DNA of 64,000 bases from Oscillibacter valericigenes (GTDB lineage Bacteria > Bacillota > Clostridia > Oscillospirales > Oscillospiraceae), in contig NZ_JAFBIV010000001.1 in NCBI RefSeq assembly GCF_021531915.1, positions 1 through 64,000 of the forward strand, written 5' to 3'. A model generated the notes under the pieces. That model did no database searches. It was given only the letters and a program-made list of their open reading frames with translations, and was not told the origin of the DNA. This document shows positions 8,587 to 17,600 of the stretch, piece by piece. Numbering within the stretch: position 1 is the stretch's first letter; every line of letters begins with the position of its first letter. The position numbers and the translations under genes were made by a program.

Positions 8587-8970
8587 ATGAGCTGTGAATT
8601 TCTGAACCTGCAGGAGCCCAACGAGGGCCCCTATTCCGACCTGGTGGTCGTGGACGGCAAGTTCCTGTTCCTCTCCGGCCTGGTGTCCGAGGATTTTGAG
8701 ACCGGGGAGCTGGTCTCCGGCGATATTGTCACCGAGACCCGGCAGGCCCTGAAAAATCTGGCCATGATCCTGGAGCGGTACGGCTCCGACATGGACCATG
8801 TGGTCCGCATTGAGGTGATCCTGGCGGACTTCGCGGAGCGGGACGCCATGAACGCCGAATACGTGAAGCACTTCGATCCCGCCCATAAGCCGGCACGTCT
8901 GTGCTTTGGCGGCGCGGACCTGGCGGATGGCTGCAAGATCGAGATTATGGCAACGGCCGTCAGAAAATAA
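8587..8970 (+). CDS. RidA family enamine/imine deaminase
   Basis: A 127-residue protein of the RidA/YjgF/TdcF family: GKFLFLSGLVSEDFETGELV in the first third, then a LKNLAMILERYGSDMDHVVRIEVIL helix region and a C-terminal KIEIMATAV strand. Family members hydrolyse reactive 2-aminoacrylate and related enamines from PLP enzymes in the cytoplasm. The usual catalytic Arg near the C-terminal CxxR region is not obvious (PARLCFGGADL), so activity may differ from canonical RidA. It lies 12 bases after the M23 gene and is closed by a strong terminator. Confidence 0.85.
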   Translation: MSCEFLNLQEPNEGPYSDLVVVDGKFLFLSGLVSEDFETGELVSGDIVTETRQALKNLAMILERYGSDMDHVVRIEVILADFAERDAMNAEYVKHFDPAHKPARLCFGGADLADGCKIEIMATAVRK

Positions 8971-8973
8971 AGC

Positions 8974-9008
8974 AAAAACACCGGGAAGCAAAACTTCCCG
9001 GTGTTTTT
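8974..9008. terminator. Bidirectional terminator between ridA and carD
   Basis: AACACCGGGAAG and its complement flanked by A and T runs. The last bases overlap the minus-strand stop codon of the CarD gene, so it serves both convergent genes. Confidence 0.9.
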
Positions 9009-9528
9009 ATGTCTGGAGAGATGTCTGCTCTTCTACCAGACGGGCAATGTAGGCCTGCACCTGGTCAAAGGGGATGTTCAGGGCTGCGGCAAGCTCGCCG
9101 TACAGCAGCCGTTCCGCCTGTTTCATGTAGCGCTCGTCCACCATGCCCAGACGGCGCTTCTGGGCCTCTGCCTGCTTCTGCTTGGCGTAAATGGACATCA
9201 TCAGCCGGATCAGGTCCCGGCGGTCGCCGCTGCGGATGACGGCCTGATAGTGCTGGGTCAGGGCCTGGATGGTGGGGGCGCGGCAGGCCTCCGTCTGCAT
9301 GGTGGGGATCTGGCCGATCAGGGCGTCAGCCTCCTCCCGGGTCATGACCGGGCGGATGGGAACCTTTGCGTTTTCCACCGGAGTGTAGATGACGCCGTCC
9401 TGATACAGAGGCTTGAGCAGATAACAGGTTTTGCCCTGGAGGGCGCTGTGGGGCTCCGGCTGCTGGATGGACTCCACGCGGCACACGCCGGTGGCACCGT
9501 AGACTACCAGTTCTCCTGGCTGAAACAT
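9007..9528 (-). CDS. CarD-family transcriptional regulator
   Basis: A 173-residue protein with an N-terminal CarD/CdnL/TRCF RNA-polymerase-interacting domain (about 1-60, MFQPGELVVYGATGVCRVE) and an all-helical C-terminal domain (about 80-170). Family members bind the RNA polymerase beta subunit and stabilise open promoter complexes; Mfd in this window has the same domain. GGAGGG with a short spacer supports the ATG. Promoter at 9609-9638 and a GC-rich leader hairpin followed by a U run suggest attenuation. Which genes it controls cannot be read. Confidence 0.9.
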   Translation of the reverse strand: MFQPGELVVYGATGVCRVESIQQPEPHSALQGKTCYLLKPLYQDGVIYTPVENAKVPIRPVMTREEADALIGQIPTMQTEACRAPTIQALTQHYQAVIRSGDRRDLIRLMMSIYAKQKQAEAQKRRLGMVDERYMKQAERLLYGELAAALNIPFDQVQAYIARLVEEQTSLQT

Positions 9529-9554
9529 TGGTTGCCCTCCTTAAAAATAAAAAA

Positions 9555-9600
9555 TGCGCGGCCCCGGCAACTGGACTTACGTCGAGCGGGACTGCGCGCT
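9555..9600 (-). promoter_or_regulatory. Possible attenuator hairpin in the carD leader
   Basis: On the minus strand a GC-rich imperfect stem begins with GCGCGC and ends with GCCGCGC, followed by a run of T, all upstream of the ribosome site. A premature terminator is possible; no alternative antiterminator was worked out. Confidence 0.35.
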
Positions 9601-9608
9601 GCGCTTTT

Positions 9609-9638
9609 ATTGTACCATAGTTTTTTGCCGGAATGTAA
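9609..9638 (-). promoter_or_regulatory. Probable promoter of carD
   Basis: On the minus strand TTACAT, an 18-base spacer and TACAAT, roughly 80 bases before the ATG. Confidence 0.55.
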
Positions 9639-9658
9639 GAAAAAATTTTAATGCGCGC

Positions 9659-9696
9659 AAAAAAGTGCTTGCTTCCGAAAGAAACAAGCACTTTTT
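9659..9696 (-). terminator. Terminator of the trkH-trkA operon
   Basis: AAAAAGTGCTTG and its complement around a 13-base loop, with T runs on both sides, 26 bases after the trkA stop codon. Confidence 0.85.
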
Positions 9697-9721
9697 ATGG
9701 AGAATAAATGGTGCCGGCGGC

Positions 9722-10369
9722 TCACTCCCGCAGGAACTTTTCCACATCCCTGTTGCTCCCCAGAATGAAAATGGTCTCATCCTGCTGGAAGCAGTGTGCG
9801 GGGCCGGGAAGGGGCTCCAGCTGGTCGTCGTGGTTTACAGCCAGAATGTTGATGCGGTACCGCTGCCGCACCTGCAGGTCCACGATGGTCTTGCCCACCC
9901 AGGACTCCGGCACGGCAGTCTCGTAGATGGAGTAGTCCGGCGTCAGCTCCACATAGTCGAACACGTGGCTGCGGCTGTACCGGACCGCGGCCCACTCGGC
10001 AGTCTGCTTTTCGGGGTAGATCACATCATCGGCACCGTTGCGCAACAGGAATTTGGCGTGGACCTCCCGGGCGGCCCGGGAAAGGACGAAGGGGGCGCCG
10101 TGCTCTTTCAGCAGGGCTGTGGTCTCCAGAGAGCTCTGAAAGTTGTCGCCGATGGCCACCACGCACAGGTCGAAGTTCCGGACCCCCAGGGAGGCGATGA
10201 ACTGTTCGTTGGTGCTGTCTCCGATTTGGGCGTTGGTGACAAAGGGCAGGGCGTCGTTGACCCGCTGCTCGTCCTTGTCAATGGCCAGCACCTCGTGGTG
10301 CAGTTCCTGGAGCTTCATGGCCATGTGGCGGCCGAAGCGGCCCAGGCCGATCAACAGAATGGATTTCAT
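9722..10369 (-). CDS. ktrA: Potassium uptake regulatory subunit, TrkA/KtrA type
   Basis: A 215-residue RCK protein: Rossmann NAD/ATP-binding RCK_N domain (MKSILLIGLGRFGRHMA with GxGxxG, acidic end of beta2 at AIDKDE) and an RCK_C domain (about 140-215) that can bind c-di-AMP in Firmicutes. It forms a cytoplasmic octameric ring gating the TrkH/KtrB channel encoded 18 bases upstream on the same strand, so the pair is one operon. The single RCK unit of about 215 residues matches KtrA rather than double-length TrkA of proteobacteria. Confidence 0.92.
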   Translation of the reverse strand: MKSILLIGLGRFGRHMAMKLQELHHEVLAIDKDEQRVNDALPFVTNAQIGDSTNEQFIASLGVRNFDLCVVAIGDNFQSSLETTALLKEHGAPFVLSRAAREVHAKFLLRNGADDVIYPEKQTAEWAAVRYSRSHVFDYVELTPDYSIYETAVPESWVGKTIVDLQVRQRYRINILAVNHDDQLEPLPGPAHCFQQDETIFILGSNRDVEKFLRE

Positions 10370-10387
10370 AGAGGTGTGCTCCTTTCT

Positions 10388-11752
10388 TTAGCCCACGATG
10401 ACCTGCTCCTGGGGAAGCTGGGAGAGGCTGGGGGTCTTGTTGGCGGTGACGGCGTAGATCATGGTGAGACCGCCCACACGTCCAAAGTACATCAGGAAGA
10501 TCAGGATCAGCCGGGAGACAGTGGACAGCGTGGAGGTGTAGCCCAGGGACAGGCCCACAGTGGCCACCGCCGAGGCGGATTCAAACAGGGCGCCCATCAG
10601 GGGGATCTGGTCGATGCAGGCGATGAGGCAGCCACCGGTGACGAACAGCAGCAGATAGATGACGAACAGGGCGGCGGCGTTTCGCAGGGCGGACTCATGG
10701 ATGCGGCGGCCGAAGCACTGGGCGCTGTCCCGGTGCAGGAAGATGGCCCGGGCGCTCAGCAGCAGCACCGCCAGGGTGGTGGTCTTGAAGCCGCCTGCCG
10801 TGGACCCCGGAGAGCCGCCCACCAGCATCAGGAAGATGGTGACCAGCTGACTGGTCTCGCTCATGGCCGCCAGGTCCACGGTGTTGAAGCCGGCGGTGCG
10901 GGGCGTCACGGACTGGAAGGCGGCGGCCATCAGCCGCTGACCCTCGCTCATGGCCGCCCATTGAGGCTGGCGGAATTCGTAGAAGAAGAAATAGAGGAAG
11001 CCAAGCACCAGCAAAATGGCGGTGGTGGATAAAATCAGCTTGCTCTGCAGCCGGTAGGAGCGCAGATGGCGTCCGTGCTCCCGGATGTCCCGCCAGGTGA
11101 GAAAGCCCAGACCGCCCACCACGATCAGCAAACAGGCCGTCACATTCACCAGGGGATCAAAGGTGTAGCCGGTCAGGGAGGAGAATTCGGCACCCCTGAC
11201 CGTGCCCATCAGGTCAAAGCCCGCGTTGCAGAAGGCGGAGATGGAGTGAAACACCGCGTACCAGAGCCCCTTGCCAAAGCCCAGCTGTCCGCAGAAGCGG
11301 ATAGCCAGCAGGACCGCGCCGATGACCTCGATCAACAGGGAGCCCGTCAGCAGGAACCGGGTCTGGCGGATGATGCCGCCCACCTGGGGCGCCGCGATGG
11401 ATTCCTGCATGACCCAGCGCTGCTTCAGGCTGATTTTCCGACCGGAGAACATGAAAATCGCCATGCCCATGGTGACCACGCCCATGCCGCCGATCTGGAT
11501 CAGCAGCAGGATCACTGTCTGTCCGAAGGGCGACCAGTACATTGAGGTATCCCGCACCACCAGACCGGTGACGCAGGTGGCGGAGGTGGCGGTGAAGAGG
11601 GCGTCCAGAAAGGACGCGCCTCCCGGCTCCCTGGTGGAGACCGGCAGCATCAGCAGGACGGTCCCCACAGCGATCAGAACGAGAAAGCCAAGAATGATGA
11701 TCTGCGAGGGGGTGATCTTGGCTGGTTTCCAGGCAGACACGGCGGCGGACAC
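10388..11752 (-). CDS. ktrB: Potassium uptake channel subunit, TrkH/KtrB type
   Basis: A 454-residue membrane protein with the four M1-P-M2 repeats of the SKT superfamily: filter regions ATSATCVTGL, SAFCNAGFD, TPRTAGFNT and SASAVATVGLS are visible. It forms the K+ (often Na+-coupled) permeation path and is gated by the RCK subunit. The start is uncertain: GTG at 11750-11752 sits only about three bases from AAAGGAA, while a GTG four codons later is about 13 bases away. Promoter at 11792-11820. Confidence 0.92.
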   Translation of the reverse strand: MSAAVSAWKPAKITPSQIIILGFLVLIAVGTVLLMLPVSTREPGGASFLDALFTATSATCVTGLVVRDTSMYWSPFGQTVILLLIQIGGMGVVTMGMAIFMFSGRKISLKQRWVMQESIAAPQVGGIIRQTRFLLTGSLLIEVIGAVLLAIRFCGQLGFGKGLWYAVFHSISAFCNAGFDLMGTVRGAEFSSLTGYTFDPLVNVTACLLIVVGGLGFLTWRDIREHGRHLRSYRLQSKLILSTTAILLVLGFLYFFFYEFRQPQWAAMSEGQRLMAAAFQSVTPRTAGFNTVDLAAMSETSQLVTIFLMLVGGSPGSTAGGFKTTTLAVLLLSARAIFLHRDSAQCFGRRIHESALRNAAALFVIYLLLFVTGGCLIACIDQIPLMGALFESASAVATVGLSLGYTSTLSTVSRLILIFLMYFGRVGGLTMIYAVTANKTPSLSQLPQEQVIVG

Positions 11753-11791
11753 TTCCTTTCGAAGTCTGAGGAAAAATTGATCAGATAAAAT

Positions 11792-11820
11792 ATTATATCA
11801 CGAAGTCTTCCCGCTGACAA
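11792..11820 (-). promoter_or_regulatory. SigA-type promoter of the ktrB-ktrA operon
   Basis: On the minus strand TTGTCA, a 17-base spacer and TATAAT. The leader is only about 35 bases, leaving no room for a c-di-AMP riboswitch. Confidence 0.82.
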
Positions 11821-11872
11821 CCCAGGGTATGACGCTGATGGACCAGGAGAGAAGGAGGCAATTCTAAAGTGG

Positions 11873-11901
11873 TTGATTTTCCATAAAAAAAACCTTACAC
11901 T
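11873..11901 (+). promoter_or_regulatory. Probable promoter of the cobalamin-salvage operon
   Basis: TTGATT, a 17-base spacer and TACACT; a TAGAAT overlaps the end. No cobalamin riboswitch is seen in the roughly 60-base leader. Confidence 0.5.
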
Positions 11902-11964
11902 AGAATGAATTAGACAGAGGATTTTTGCACGGCCGGAGAACCGGCTGAAATGGAGTGACAGCGG

Positions 11965-12504
11965 ATGATGACATTGGTGGTGGGCGGTGCCGCCAGCGGA
12001 AAAAGCGAATACGCGGAGCGGCTGGTGGTCCATGCCGGGGAGACTCCCCGGGTCTACATTGCCACCATGCAGCCCTTTGATCAGGAAAGCCTGCGCCGCA
12101 TTGACAAGCACCGGCGGATGCGGGCGGAGAAGCATTTTGAGACTTTGGAGTGTTACACGAATCTGGCCTCGGCGCAGGTCCCGGCAGGCAGCACGGTGCT
12201 GCTGGAGTGTGTCAGCAACCTCTGCGCCAACGAGATTTACAGCCCCGACGGCAGCGGCGAGAATGCGGCGCAGGCCATCCGGAGAGGCGTGGAGCACCTG
12301 CGCGGCCGGTGCGGGGAGCTGATCGTGGTGTCCAACGAGCTGTTCTCCGGCGGCAGCATATATGAAGGAGACACCCTGCGGTATCTGAAGGTGCTGGGCC
12401 AGGTGAACCGGGAACTGGCAGCTATGGCGGACGATGTCTGCGAGGTGGTCTGCGGGATTCCCTGCTGGTACAAAGGAGGAGAGCGGTTCTATGATCTTGT
12501 TTGA
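11965..12504 (+). CDS. cobU: Adenosylcobinamide kinase / phosphate guanylyltransferase
   Basis: A 179-residue CobU-type protein. The P-loop GGAASGKS (7-14) and the second motif ATMQPFDQESLRRIDKHR are intact; these phosphorylate adenosylcobinamide and then attach GMP in assembly of the cobalamin nucleotide loop. The C-terminal part (VSNELFSGG ... GIPCWYKGG) departs from the usual VSNEVG-IVP-GRLNQ pattern, while the short gene at 13264 retains a form of it. It starts an operon with overlapping genes. The ATG has weak GGAGTG upstream. Confidence 0.88.
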   Translation: MMTLVVGGAASGKSEYAERLVVHAGETPRVYIATMQPFDQESLRRIDKHRRMRAEKHFETLECYTNLASAQVPAGSTVLLECVSNLCANEIYSPDGSGENAAQAIRRGVEHLRGRCGELIVVSNELFSGGSIYEGDTLRYLKVLGQVNRELAAMADDVCEVVCGIPCWYKGGERFYDLV

Positions 12505-13267
12505 GACGATCGCCGTGGCATTTGCCATGTTTTCAGCCCTACCGGTGCCCCAGCTGGTGTGGAACGACAAAAATATGCGCTACGCCCTGTGCGCCTTTCC
12601 CCTGGTGGGCGTGGTCACGGGCCTTTGCTGGTGGGGCTGGTCGGCCCTCTGTGGCTGGCTGGACCTGCCCGCGCTCCTGCGGGCAGCGGGACTTTGCATG
12701 CTCCCGGCGGCGGTCAGCGGCGGCATCCACCTGGACGGCTACGCCGACACCGGCGACGCCCTGGCCAGCTGCGCCTCTCCGGAGAAAAAAAAGGAGATCC
12801 TGGACGATCCCAACTGCGGCGCCTTCGCGGTGATCCGCCTGTGCATGTACTTCGTTGGCTACTTTGCCCTCTGCGGCACGGTGCGCCTGGAGGGCCGGGA
12901 ACTGCTCTGCATGGGCCTGAGCTTCGTCCTGTCCCGCGCCCTTTCGGGCTTTGCCATCGCCATGTTCCCCCTGTCCAAGAACACCGGCCTGGCCCACGCC
13001 TTCGCCACGGAGGGCGTCAAGACCCGGGGGCGGCTGATCCTGGGCGGCGCTGCGGCGCTGCTGATGGCGGCCATGTGCCTGGCGGGCGGCTGGCACGGTG
13101 CGGCCATGTTGGTAGCGGCCCTGCTGGTGCTGTGGTGGTATCACCACACCGCCATGAGGAAGTTCGGCGGTCTCTCCGGCGATCTGGCGGGCTGGTTTTT
13201 GCAGAAGGCGGAATTTTGGATGCTGGCGGCCCTGGTGGCCTGCCAGTCCCTGGAGGGTTTGGTATGA
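12491..13267 (+). CDS. cobS: Adenosylcobinamide-GDP ribazoletransferase (cobalamin synthase)
   Basis: A 258-residue polytopic membrane protein that joins adenosylcobinamide-GDP to alpha-ribazole (or its phosphate). The CobS signature GGIHLDGYADTGDALAS (about 77-93) gives the metal-binding Asp residues. Several hydrophobic helices follow. The ATG at 12491 is chosen because GGAGGAG precedes it; it overlaps the end of cobU by 14 bases, pointing to translational coupling. CobS is usually about 250 residues, so it is full length. Confidence 0.93.
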   Translation: MILFETIAVAFAMFSALPVPQLVWNDKNMRYALCAFPLVGVVTGLCWWGWSALCGWLDLPALLRAAGLCMLPAAVSGGIHLDGYADTGDALASCASPEKKKEILDDPNCGAFAVIRLCMYFVGYFALCGTVRLEGRELLCMGLSFVLSRALSGFAIAMFPLSKNTGLAHAFATEGVKTRGRLILGGAAALLMAAMCLAGGWHGAAMLVAALLVLWWYHHTAMRKFGGLSGDLAGWFLQKAEFWMLAALVACQSLEGLV

Positions 13268-13596
13268 CACTGATCGTTGGTCCCCTGTTCAACGGAAAGC
13301 GCCGCTTCGCCATGGAGCTGCTGGGCTGCGGAGAGGAAGAACTGTCCCGCCGGGCGGTGTGGGACGTGCAGGACCTGGCTGGGTCCTGTTCCGACCTGGA
13401 GGCCCTGGCGGCGGAGCTGTCGGCCCATGAGGTGGTCATCTCCACCGAAGTGGGCGGCGGCGTGGTGCCCACCGACCCGGCGGAGCGCGCCGCCCGGGAG
13501 GCGGCGGGCCGTCTGAACTGCCTGCTGGCCAAACGGGCAGACCGGGTGATCCGGGTGTTCTGCGGCCTGCCCATGGTGCTGAAAGGAGCGCTTTAA
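13264..13596 (+). CDS. Short CobU-like protein, cobalamin operon
   Basis: A 110-residue protein overlapping cobS by four bases (ATGA). The start (MTLIVGPLFNGKRRFAMELL) resembles a CobU P-loop but is degenerate (GPLFNGKR, no Ser/Thr after Lys), and the C-terminal half (STEVGGGVVPTDPAERAARE ... GRLNCLLAK ... FCGLPMVLKG) matches the CobU family end. The middle of CobU, including the guanylylation region, is missing. It may be a partner subunit of the cobU product, a regulator, or a decaying paralogue; tight coupling in an intact operon argues for use. Confidence 0.75.
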   Translation: MTLIVGPLFNGKRRFAMELLGCGEEELSRRAVWDVQDLAGSCSDLEALAAELSAHEVVISTEVGGGVVPTDPAERAAREAAGRLNCLLAKRADRVIRVFCGLPMVLKGAL

Positions 13597-14195
13597 TGAA
13601 CGTGTATCTTCTGCGCCACGGCCGCACGGCCTGGACGGAGCAGCACCGCTACCAGGGCCGCCGGGACATTCCCCTGTCCCCGGAGGGCGAGGCGGAGCTG
13701 CGGCAGGCGGACTTCGCCCCAGGACTGGTGTGGGTGTCTCCCCTGTCCCGCGCCCGGCGCACGGCGGAGCTGCTGTTCCCCGGCGCGGAGCAGCGGGTGG
13801 AGCCGGACCTGGTGGAAATGGACTTCGGCGCCTTCGAGGGCCGCAGTTACCGGGACATGGAGGACGACCCGGCCTACCGCGCCTGGGTGGACGGCGGCTG
13901 CTGGGGCCGCTGCCCCGGCGGCGAGGACCGCCCCGGCTTCTGCCTGCGGGCCCGGACGGCGGTGGAGCGCCTGGTGGACCGTGCTCTGGCGGAGGGCCGG
14001 GAGGAGCTGGTCATCGTGGCCCACGGCGGCGTGCTGATGGCGGCCATGGAGGGGCTGGCCCTGCCGGAGAAGGATTATTTTGACTGGCAGACGGCCCCCG
14101 GCACGGGCTATCTGCTGACGCTGGAGCCCGCCCTCTGGCGGGAGTCCCGCAGGCTGCGGCTGCTGTCGCCCCTGTCGTACCGGCAGGAGACCTGA
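13596..14195 (+). CDS. Histidine phosphatase, probable alpha-ribazole phosphatase (CobC-like)
   Basis: A 199-residue member of the phosphoglycerate-mutase-like superfamily: LRHGRT (catalytic His8), SPLSRARRTAELL, EMDFGAFEGRSY and VAHGGVL hold the four-residue catalytic pocket (two His, two Arg). In a cobU-cobS operon the expected role is removal of phosphate from alpha-ribazole-5'-phosphate or cobalamin-5'-phosphate. The ATG shares its A with the stop codon of the preceding gene. Substrate assignment rests on context. Confidence 0.85.
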   Translation: MNVYLLRHGRTAWTEQHRYQGRRDIPLSPEGEAELRQADFAPGLVWVSPLSRARRTAELLFPGAEQRVEPDLVEMDFGAFEGRSYRDMEDDPAYRAWVDGGCWGRCPGGEDRPGFCLRARTAVERLVDRALAEGREELVIVAHGGVLMAAMEGLALPEKDYFDWQTAPGTGYLLTLEPALWRESRRLRLLSPLSYRQET

Positions 14196-14213
14196 CCGGC
14201 GACATTTTTCGTG

Positions 14214-14242
14214 TTGCATTTTTGGGGAGCGTCTGCTATAAT
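14214..14242 (+). promoter_or_regulatory. Promoter of tRNA-Gly
   Basis: TTGCAT, a 17-base spacer and a perfect TATAAT, 11 bases before the mature tRNA 5' end. Confidence 0.88.
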
Positions 14243-14253
14243 ACTTCCCAGAT

Positions 14254-14327
14254 GCGGCTGTAGTTCATCGGTAGAACGGCAGCTTCCCAAGCTGCATAGG
14301 GGGGTTCGACTCCCCTCAGCCGCTCCA
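14254..14327 (+). tRNA. tRNA-Gly (anticodon CCC)
   Basis: A complete 74-base cloverleaf: acceptor GCGGCTG with CAGCCGC, D stem GTTC/GAAC, anticodon stem GCAGC/GCTGC with loop TTCCCAA (anticodon 14286-14288, CCC), T stem of five G against CCCCT around TTCGACT, discriminator T and an encoded CCA. It reads GGG codons. It stands alone between the cob operon and the S-layer gene. Confidence 0.97.
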
Positions 14328-14331
14328 AAAG

Positions 14332-14366
14332 AGAGAGACACGCTGAAAGGCGTGTCTCTTTTTTTG
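14332..14366 (+). terminator. Terminator of tRNA-Gly
   Basis: AGAGACACGC and its complement around a short A-rich loop, followed by seven T residues. Confidence 0.92.
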
Positions 14367-14516
14367 CCCTCTCCCCCGGCCCCGGCGCCTGAGGTTCGTT
14401 ACACTTCGTAACATATTATATATGGTATTGATGCGGTCAGATATCTTGTACTGCAATGGATTTGAGAAAACAAAACCGTATAATGTTACAGTCACGTTAC
14501 AAAACAATGCAATCAA

Positions 14517-14546
14517 TTGACTTTCGTTTTCCTCCCGTGGTATCAT
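14517..14546 (+). promoter_or_regulatory. Promoter of the S-layer protein gene
   Basis: TTGACT, an 18-base spacer and TATCAT. It gives a 5' leader of roughly 140 bases. The stretch 14367-14516 before it is AT-rich with nothing else recognisable. Confidence 0.75.
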
Positions 14547-14551
14547 CAACC

Positions 14552-14690
14552 TGCAAAGTGGGAAACGCAATGGACGACTCCGGCGTAGATACAGGGTCGG
14601 CTAGCCACTGTATGTGGGCCGGCACATCCGGCGCGGGACCTGCTTTGACAAAAATGGCGGTAATTTCCGCTAATCTACAAGGAGGAAACC
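14552..14690 (+). promoter_or_regulatory. Structured leader of the S-layer gene
   Basis: Three hairpins are visible: ATACAG/CTGTAT (14589-14594 with 14608-14613, with an inner GGC-TA-GCC), GCCGG/CCGGC (14618-14622 with 14628-14632) and GCGG/CCGC (14657-14660 with 14667-14670). AGGAGG lies just before the start. Long stable leaders are common for S-layer mRNAs; no known riboswitch fits. Confidence 0.45.
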
Positions 14691-14693
14691 CAT

Positions 14694-17600
14694 ATGAAGA
14701 AGTTCCTTTCTCTGGTTCTGGCTCTGATTATGACCATGTCCCTGGTCACCATCAGCGCCGGCGCCAAGGACTTCACCGACGACGACAAGGTCACCTATGA
14801 AGAAGCCGTCGCCGTGATGTCCGAAATCGGCGTCATCGATGGTTACACCGATGGCACCTTCAAGCCCCAGAGCGGCCTGACCCGTGGTGCCGCTGCCAAG
14901 ATCATCTGCAACATGATCCTGGGTCCCACCACTGCCGCTGCTCTCCGTGCCGACACCGCTCCTTTCAAGGATGTCCCTGTCGACCACACCTTTGCCGGTT
15001 ACATTGCTTACTGCGCTCAGCAGGGCATCATCTCCGGCTACACCGACGGTAGCTTCCGTCCCGCCGCTCCCCTGACCAACTTCGCTTTCATGAAGATGCT
15101 GCTGGGCGCCCTGGGCTATAACGCTGAGGTCGAAGGTTATGTCGGCGGCAACTGCTTCATCAACGTTGCCAAGCAGGCCATCGGTATCGGCCTGAACGCC
15201 GGTCTGACCGAGGACTTCGACGGCGGCAAGTATGCCACTCGTGAAGAGGCTGCCCTGTTTGCTTTCAACACCCTGAAGGCCACCATGGTCGACTATGACA
15301 CCACCATCACCGTAGGCAACGTCACCATCGCTGGCTCCAGAGCCTACGAGGTCTCCAACAACGCTCGCGTTGAGGGCATCAAGGAAGACAACAAGATGCA
15401 GTTTGCTGAGAAGTACTTCACCAAGCTGAGCGTCGAGGCTTCCACCGATGCTTTCGAGCGTCCCACCAACGACTGGACCTATGACAAGAAGGCTGTTGGT
15501 TCCTTTGTTGACTACACCAAGCTGGTCACTTCCTTCGAGGGCGAAGTCACCGGCAAGGACCTGTACAACGCTCTGACCGCTGCCACCATCAAGAACAACA
15601 CTGGTTATGTCTTCATTGATGGCAAGGACGGCAAGTTCAACGCTGCCGCTCTGGGCAAGAACAAGACCGAAGCTCTGTATGGCACCGACAACGGTGTCCT
15701 GACCGAGGTCTACTTTGACAAGGACAACAGTGAGTTCACCATCGCTGTCATCAACACCTACCTGGCTGAGGCCGATGCTGATTACAACGAGAAGATGGAT
15801 AACCTGAGCCTGACCATTTACGGTCTGGAAGGTGGTGTGAAGACCGCTAAGGAGGATGACGACGCTGACGTTTCCGCTGACGACTTCGCTCTGGTCGAGG
15901 ACGCCGAGGATGGCGACTTCTTCCTGGTCACCTATGCCAAGGACGCTGTTCAGTCCATGGAACTGCCCGAGATCGTTGAGGACGTGACCCTGAAGTCCTT
16001 CAAGAAGACCAGCAGCGTCACCACCACCGAGGGCGACACCTACAAGTATTCTTCTTCCGCCACCTATGATGTCGAGGTTTTGGATGAGTATGACCAGGAC
16101 AACATGAAGGAGACCACCTACAAGGTGTATCTGGATACCTATGGTCACCTGATCGGCATCGAGATCGTTGAGGACGTGAAGAACTACGTCTTCGTGACTG
16201 GCTATGAGACCTTCAACAGCGTTCTGAGCAACGCCAAGGCCGAGGCTTTCGCCATCTTCATGGACGGCACCGCTGAGACCATCACCGTGAAGGACGCTGC
16301 CAAGACCAAGGAAGGCGATAACAGCACTGCTTGGAAGGCCCTTACCGGTAATGAAAAACTGAACACCTGGTACACCTACAAGACCGACAAGAACGGCTAT
16401 TACACCCTGGAGCCCGTTGCCCAGAATATCACTGGCGATGTGAAGGTTGCTCAGGGCTGGGATCAGACCAACGATAAGGAACTGAACAAGAACCATGTCT
16501 CTCTGAAGGACACTGCTGGCGATAAGAATCATGCTTACGCCAACGACGACACCATCTTCCTGACCGCCAAGGTTAAGAATGTTGGTAAGGGTGAGCAGAT
16601 CACCGGTGTGGCTGCTGTTGCCACCGGCATCAAGAACGTCAACCTGAAGCTGGACGGCACCAGCAATCCCGAGGGCGCCTACTTCCTGTATGGCAAGAAC
16701 GGCTACATCATCGCCGCTGTCGTGGTGGCTGACGATCTGGCTGCTTCCAGCAACTATGCTTACATCATCGGCAGCGTGTCCCAGGAGGACTATGACTCTG
16801 CTGAGGATGTCTGGACCTGGCACCGTTCCGCCGTTATCGACGGCAAGGAAGTTGTCCTGAAGGAGCAGGGCACCTCCCTGACCTACCTGGGCAAGGATGC
16901 CGACAATGGCAACATGCAGACCTATGGCTGGTACAAGATGTCCTACGACGCTGACGGCTATGTCATGGGCGCTGAGCCTGTCACCGATTGGGATACCGGT
17001 GCCGGCCTGGATAAGGATACCATCGCTGTTGACCACGTTGTGTACTTCAACAACGGTATCTCTAGCGCTCCGGCCGATTCCAGCTACGACAAGGAAGATG
17101 TCGTTCTGGTCCGTCAGAACATGACTGCTGGCAGCACCAAGCTGACCCTGGAGGGCCACACCGTGTACGTCAGCGAGGACCCCACTCACGACTACGGTAT
17201 CGACATCATGCCCGACGCTGACGCGGTCCTGATCTACAAGAAGGACGGCAAGGACGGCAAGAAGGCCTTCTTCAACGAGGAGAGCGGCAACGTGGCCGCC
17301 GCCATCAAGATGATGGAGAGCGACGACTTCAACGGCGTTGTCTACTTCGTCATGAAGGACGGCGTTGCTACCTCTGTCATCATCAAGTGCACCGACAACT
17401 GGACCACCAAGGATGCTGAGGGCACCACCCCCATCATCACTGATGTTGCCAAGGTCGAGATCTCTACCGCCACTACCACCGTCACCCTGACTCTGGCTGA
17501 GGGCAAGACCGCTATTACTCCCGCTGCCGCCAAGGCTGCTGCTGGCGTGGCTCTGGAGGATGATGGTTACGTCGTCACCGGCTGGAACAATATGGCTGTG

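Noticed and set aside
11753-11791. c-di-AMP (ydaO) riboswitch for the potassium uptake operon
   Set aside because: The promoter at 11792-11820 leaves a leader of only about 35 bases, far too short.
11821-11964. Cobalamin riboswitch before cobU
   Set aside because: The leader is short and no B12-box (GCCACTG-type) or matching fold is visible.
14552-14690. c-di-GMP-I (GEMM) riboswitch in the S-layer leader
   Set aside because: An ACGCAA stretch and GC hairpins look suggestive, but the helix order and tetraloop-receptor parts of GEMM are missing.
14670-17189. Open frame of about 840 codons antisense to the S-layer gene
   Set aside because: It arises from the strong codon bias of the S-layer gene; the antisense protein is an artefact of Val/Gly/Leu-rich complement codons.
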